Shown one piece after another: positions 10,254-13,339 of a stretch of 13,339 nt of DNA. Position 1 is the stretch's first letter; every line of letters starts with the position of its first letter. The DNA lies in NCBI GenBank assembly GCA_015499985.1, contig JAAAUF010001045.1, positions 1 to 13,339 on the forward strand. The letters are read 5' to 3'. A program made the translations under genes and the position numbers. Below the pieces are notes generated by a model. The model was given only the letters and a program-made list of their open reading frames with translations. It had not been told where the DNA came from and searched no databases. The stretch is from Haplosporangium gracile (lineage: Eukaryota > Mortierellomycota > Mortierellomycetes > Mortierellales > Mortierellaceae).

Positions 10254-10436
10254 CAGCCAACTTTTTTTTTTTTGCGTACAGTTGGATAAGAAAACTGTCC
10301 CTAAAAGGTTTTCGAATAAATGAATTGAAATGTTAGTCAGTTCGGAAAATTATTCAATCACATGGTGAGATTTCAACCCACACAAAATGAACTGGGACAC
10401 GCAGAGGGACAGATGGACGTGACATGGGGGACGGAT
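10254..10436 (+). repeat. Left terminal inverted repeat
   Basis: It matches the reverse complement of 13091-13252 with about nine substitutions over roughly 160 aligned bases, plus one extra T on the right and a 22-nt length difference. Between GGTTTT and CAGTTCGG the left copy has 25 nt where the right copy has 3. It contains ATG at 10387 opening an 11-codon frame, MNWDTQRDRWT then TGA, which copies the start of the transposase frame in the other repeat. Confidence 0.92.
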
Positions 10437-10467
10437 GAAAGATATTTCTGTTGCATTGATGACTATT

Positions 10468-13140
10468 TTATTTAGTACTGGTATTGCTGTTATTGTTGTT
10501 ATTGTTGTGTGCTGTTGTTAATGTTGTTGCTGTGTCTTGGTCACTGTCGCTATTGCTTTCATCGTCGGCATGGCCACTATAGCTGCTGTAGTCAGCAGTG
10601 ACTTCTTCCTCTGCAGCAAAAGGAGTAATTATTTCTCCTCGGTTACAGCGCGGCAATGGTTCCTCATCCTCATCTCCACCCTCACGGTGCTGTGTCTCAA
10701 TCAAACCTTTCTCCATCCACTGCTGCTCCTCGCCATCCTCCTCGTCATTCTCCTCATTGCTTTCGTCCTCTTCTTGATCACGTCGCTTCCCATCCACCAC
10801 ATTTTCCTCGTTGTTGCTATCGTCGATACTGTGTGTGGTATTCCTTGCGTCGGTGTGGCTGAGATTCAGGCTATCACTATACGTGGATGTTGGAATCAAT
10901 GGTTGGGCGACTTACTGTACCTCTGACTGCTCCACAGGTCCTCTCAGGTGGTCAGACTTGCTATAGAAGCGCAAAACATCCTTCAAGCCCTTGCTGAGCT
11001 TGAACTCCTCTGCCGACTCACCGCTCAATAATCTTCTTGTTGCCTTGAGTTCGTCAATACTCATCTGACCGAGTGCTGGCGCCCGTTCTTTCCGGACTCG
11101 CATGCCATGTGTATACACTTCGTCGGCTAGAGGAGAGCTTGCCCGTTCGTCGGTATCGTATGGCGCTGGGCAAGACGGGCTCGCGACAGATAGAAAGGCC
11201 TGCTTGTTATCCACCTCCTCCACTGCAGGTTCGGCTGCCAATGACTCATCGGCTAGATCCTGCGCATCCTTTGTTCCGTGTGATTTGAAGGCCCAATTCC
11301 AGCCACTGGCTTCGTTCACCTCGGTAATTAGGTGCTCAAAGTACGCCCGTGCTTCCTCCTTGTAATCGTTGCGCCACGAGTATTGAATATTCTCCCACTG
11401 TTCCTGAGGTGCTGTTGGTCGCTGTCGTAGTTGCTGGCGCATGTCATCTGGGAGAACAAGAGTTTTCGCAAAACAATTGCGAACTGTTGTTGCCTTGACT
11501 CTGTTCCATGCGTAAGGGATAAGTGGCCATGCATGTCCGTTGCTAATAGCTTTGCTTTTGTCGTAGGTGCGGACAAGGCTTGTTTCCCTACTGAGAAGTT
11601 CCAATAATGCATGTTTGAAGACACTGATGATGGCGGCGTCGAGTGGTTGCGTGACAAAGGTTGAGTTCTTGGGTAGGCGTTGGATTGTGAGGAACTTCCA
11701 ACTGTCGCGGCATCCGAATCCCGGATCGAGAACATCGATGTTACTGTGAGCAGGGCAAGAGTTCAGCAGGAGAAGGGTGGGTCGCTCGAGCTGTTGATTG
11801 AGATCTCTCAACCATCTCATAAAAATGTCGCGGTTCATCCATCCTGAGCCATTCTTCCGTTTTTCCATTCTTGTCCTTGGCCTCATCCTCCACCTCTCGA
11901 GCCATGTTCTTGGCTAGCGTATGCAAAAACGCAAGACGTTAATTTACAACATGGACATAATAGCAGCAACTACTTGAAAAGATATCGACCTTCCCAAAAA
12001 AAAAAAGAACATAAAAAACAAGGGCGATAAAAATGCAAATGAGCAATATCTACCAATAACCAAAGACCTCAATGCCGACATCTTTGGGTCTTCCGCCAAA
12101 ATTAGGGACGGGCCAGAGGCGTTGACACAAAAAAGAATCGACACTCAGGCACGCCTGTTGGGCTTGGTTCCACCTGTGCCCTCGGGGATAGTATACGACC
12201 TTGTGACGAGTTCCTTGAGATAGACTCCAGTCTCGTCACAGTTGTAAATATCGTCGGGTGAGTAGTTGACGCAAAGCGTGCGGATGTCGCGAAGTTCAGG
12301 TTCGATGGCATCTAAGTCAACCCCTGCTGCTTCTCCGTGCAGCTGATAATACGAAATCCGATATTGTTTCTTGAAGGCATCGAACCACGAGGCCGAGAAG
12401 GAGGGAATAACACCGACTCTTGTACCGGTGTCCTCGTAACTGTTGACAAGAACGGTGTATATCACCTGAGCGGCCTCCATGATCATCTTTCCGTTGATAG
12501 GAACCTGCTTAGACCGTTGATCCTGTAGTCATAAATACAAAACTTCCTCCACCGTCCTGTTCTTGCGATTGACCACGTACTTGGCATCGACGGGAAGGTG
12601 GTCGCCCAACGCTCGAATCTTGGCCTCAATCTGGAGGATACGTTACAGAGAGGAATGAGGAATGTTCGTGCCAATTTTGTGTCCGAAGTTCCTGTAAGAG
12701 ACTGTCGTTCTGATTTGGGTTGAGTCCTTGGCCAAACGCTTTGTGAGGTGTTTCTGGAGGTAGTGAAAGATGTCGATGAGCTCGAGCTTGACGTGGAGAG
12801 TATAGCATGTCCTCATCATAGATATGGCATAGACACCGGGATCAGGCTTGAGGAACAAGCAATGGGCGGCATTGGTTCTGGCACATTGTAGGAAATCTTC
12901 GTATCTCCGGACACGCAGATCGTAAAAGCCTTCGAGTTGAGCTTTAGTGTAAATGGCGCTCTTGTCGTCGTTGAGGGGGAGTTGTAAGGCTATATAGGGT
13001 CCACTTGTTGAGGTCGGCTTACTCTTTTTTTTAGAGACTTTGTTGGCTTTGTTGACAGGGGGTGGGGGACGTTTCGACGATATCTTAGCGATCTGTCCCT
13101 CATGTTGCGTCCATCTGTCCCTCTGCGTGTCCCAGTTCAT
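10468..13140 (-). pseudogene. Pogo-like transposase (CENP-B HTH and DDE domains), inactivated
   Basis: The frame starts at ATG 13140, inside the right inverted repeat (MNWDTQRDRWTQHEGQ). Lys-rich sequence follows, then an HTH-like SYRNFGHKIGTNIPHSSL, a CENP-B-type second HTH ending FSASWFDAFKKQYRI, and the DDE domain. First catalytic Asp: NCDETG, codon 12235-12237. The second should lie in LLLLNSCPAH but is Asn (AAC, 11761-11763). Third: TQPLD, 11638-11640. Stops in frame: TAA 12643-12645, TGA 12529-12531, TGA 12145-12147. Sequence typical of the family continues after each. Between about 12053 and 11840 the frame is disrupted; a 140-nt intron (11914-12053) plus a one-base shift near 11840-11890 would explain it. 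A long C-terminal part runs to TAA at 10912-10914. The same frame continues beyond as a Glu/Asp-rich tail ending in poly-Asn at 10468; such acidic tails are known in CENP-B relatives, so it probably belongs to the gene. The GTAAGT overlapping that TAA could instead be a splice donor. Transposase identity is firm; exon boundaries are not. Confidence 0.85.
10476..10531. repeat. AAC-type trinucleotide repeat (poly-Asn coding)
   Basis: An imperfect run of TTG/TTA triplets on the plus strand reads as an Asn/Thr-rich tract (NNNNNNSNTST) at the end of the transposase tail on the minus strand. Such tracts change length by slippage and are tolerated in disordered tails. Confidence 0.7.
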
Positions 13141-13252
13141 TTTGTGCGGGTTGAAAACTCATCATGTGACTGAATAATTTTCCGAACTGAGTAAAACCTT
13201 TTAGGAACAGTTTTCTTATCCAACTGTACGCAAAAAAAAAAAAAGTTGGCTG
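13091..13252 (-). repeat. Right terminal inverted repeat, overlapping the transposase start
   Basis: It is the inverted copy of 10254-10436 without the 22-nt extra segment. The transposase ATG (13138-13140) and its first 16 codons lie within it, so the repeat is both a transposition end and coding sequence. The promoter of the transposase must lie in the outer 112 nt of the repeat or in flanking DNA. Confidence 0.92.
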
Positions 13253-13339
13253 TACAGTCGAAACTGGTTTTTAGATACGCTTTTACTAGCAAAAATGTAT
13301 CCAAAAAAAAAAAAAAAAAGAAGGAATGAGTAATTTTTT
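13253..13339. other. Right flank of the transposon, AT-rich
   Basis: These last 87 nt include TACAGTCGAAACTGG at 13253-13267, an A-run of 17 (about 13303-13319) and no gene. The CAGTCGAAAC sequence next to a TA resembles the end of a pogo/Tc1-type element pointing rightward, but too little is present to call one. Confidence 0.3.

Larger units (their letters stand above)
10254..13252 (-). mobile_element. Pogo/Tigger-like DNA transposon, about 3.0 kb, degenerate
   Basis: The ends are long inverted repeats, both starting CAGCCAAC followed by a T-run of 12-13 and GCGTACAGTTGG. Between them a minus-strand transposase relic fills almost all the space, leaving about 30 nt between its last stop codon and the left repeat. 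The CENP-B-type helix-turn-helix followed by a DDE domain places it in the pogo branch of Tc1/mariner, which normally duplicates a TA target. No duplication is visible at these borders (AATC on the left, TACA on the right). TA does precede the shared CAGTTGGATAAG at both ends (10277-10278 and 13227-13228), so the true terminus could be there or further out. The element cannot move itself because its transposase is broken. Confidence 0.85.

Noticed and set aside
10537..10926. 129-codon hydrophobic plus frame
   Set aside because: It is the antisense of the Glu/Asp-rich transposase tail, which reads as Leu/Ile/Val-rich on the other strand.

Overview
The window looks like nuclear DNA of an early-diverging filamentous fungus, most likely Mortierellomycota (Mortierella sensu lato). 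This is an inference from gene content and style, not from a database match. The clues are a membrane-anchored chitin deacetylase with a Ser-rich stalk, a large F-box/leucine-rich-repeat protein, a multi-exon gene ending in a PD-(D/E)XK-like nuclease fold, and a pogo/Tigger-like DNA transposon. Introns with GTATGT/GTAAGT donors and pyrimidine-rich promoters also fit. No tRNA, rRNA or CRISPR array was seen.

Layout. 1-2123 is non-coding, with a perfect 24-bp inverted repeat at 131-187 and a CT-rich promoter with a TATA box ending in the 5' leader of the deacetylase. 2124-4145 (+) is the only gene that reads as fully intact: a 360-aa type II membrane chitin/polysaccharide deacetylase in two exons split by an unusually long 939-nt intron. 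4329-6365 (-) converges on it and is an F-box/LRR gene whose single long frame is broken by one in-frame TAG. 6366-7614 is a gene-poor divergent intergenic region. 7615-9943 (+) is a decayed gene of about eight exons. Its exons splice together in phase and end in a PD-(D/E)XK-like domain, but it carries three in-frame stops and one frameshift. 9944-10253 shows nothing recognisable. 10254-13252 is a roughly 3-kb pogo-like transposon with inverted repeats of about 160-180 bp. It holds a minus-strand transposase (CENP-B-type DNA-binding region, DDE domain, acidic tail) that is inactive by several stops and by loss of a catalytic Asp.

How it fits together. This is one working cell-wall gene followed by a stretch of accessory, decaying sequence. 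The three right-hand genes share one kind of damage: every inferred stop and the lost catalytic Asp can be explained by single C-to-T or G-to-A transitions, and eight of nine substitutions between the two transposon ends are transitions. That suggests cytosine deamination, or a RIP-like process, acting on repeated or silenced DNA. The other notable features are that the transposase start codon and first 16 codons lie inside the terminal inverted repeat, that the other end carries a short copy of the same reading frame, and that a perfect hairpin lies near the left edge of the window.
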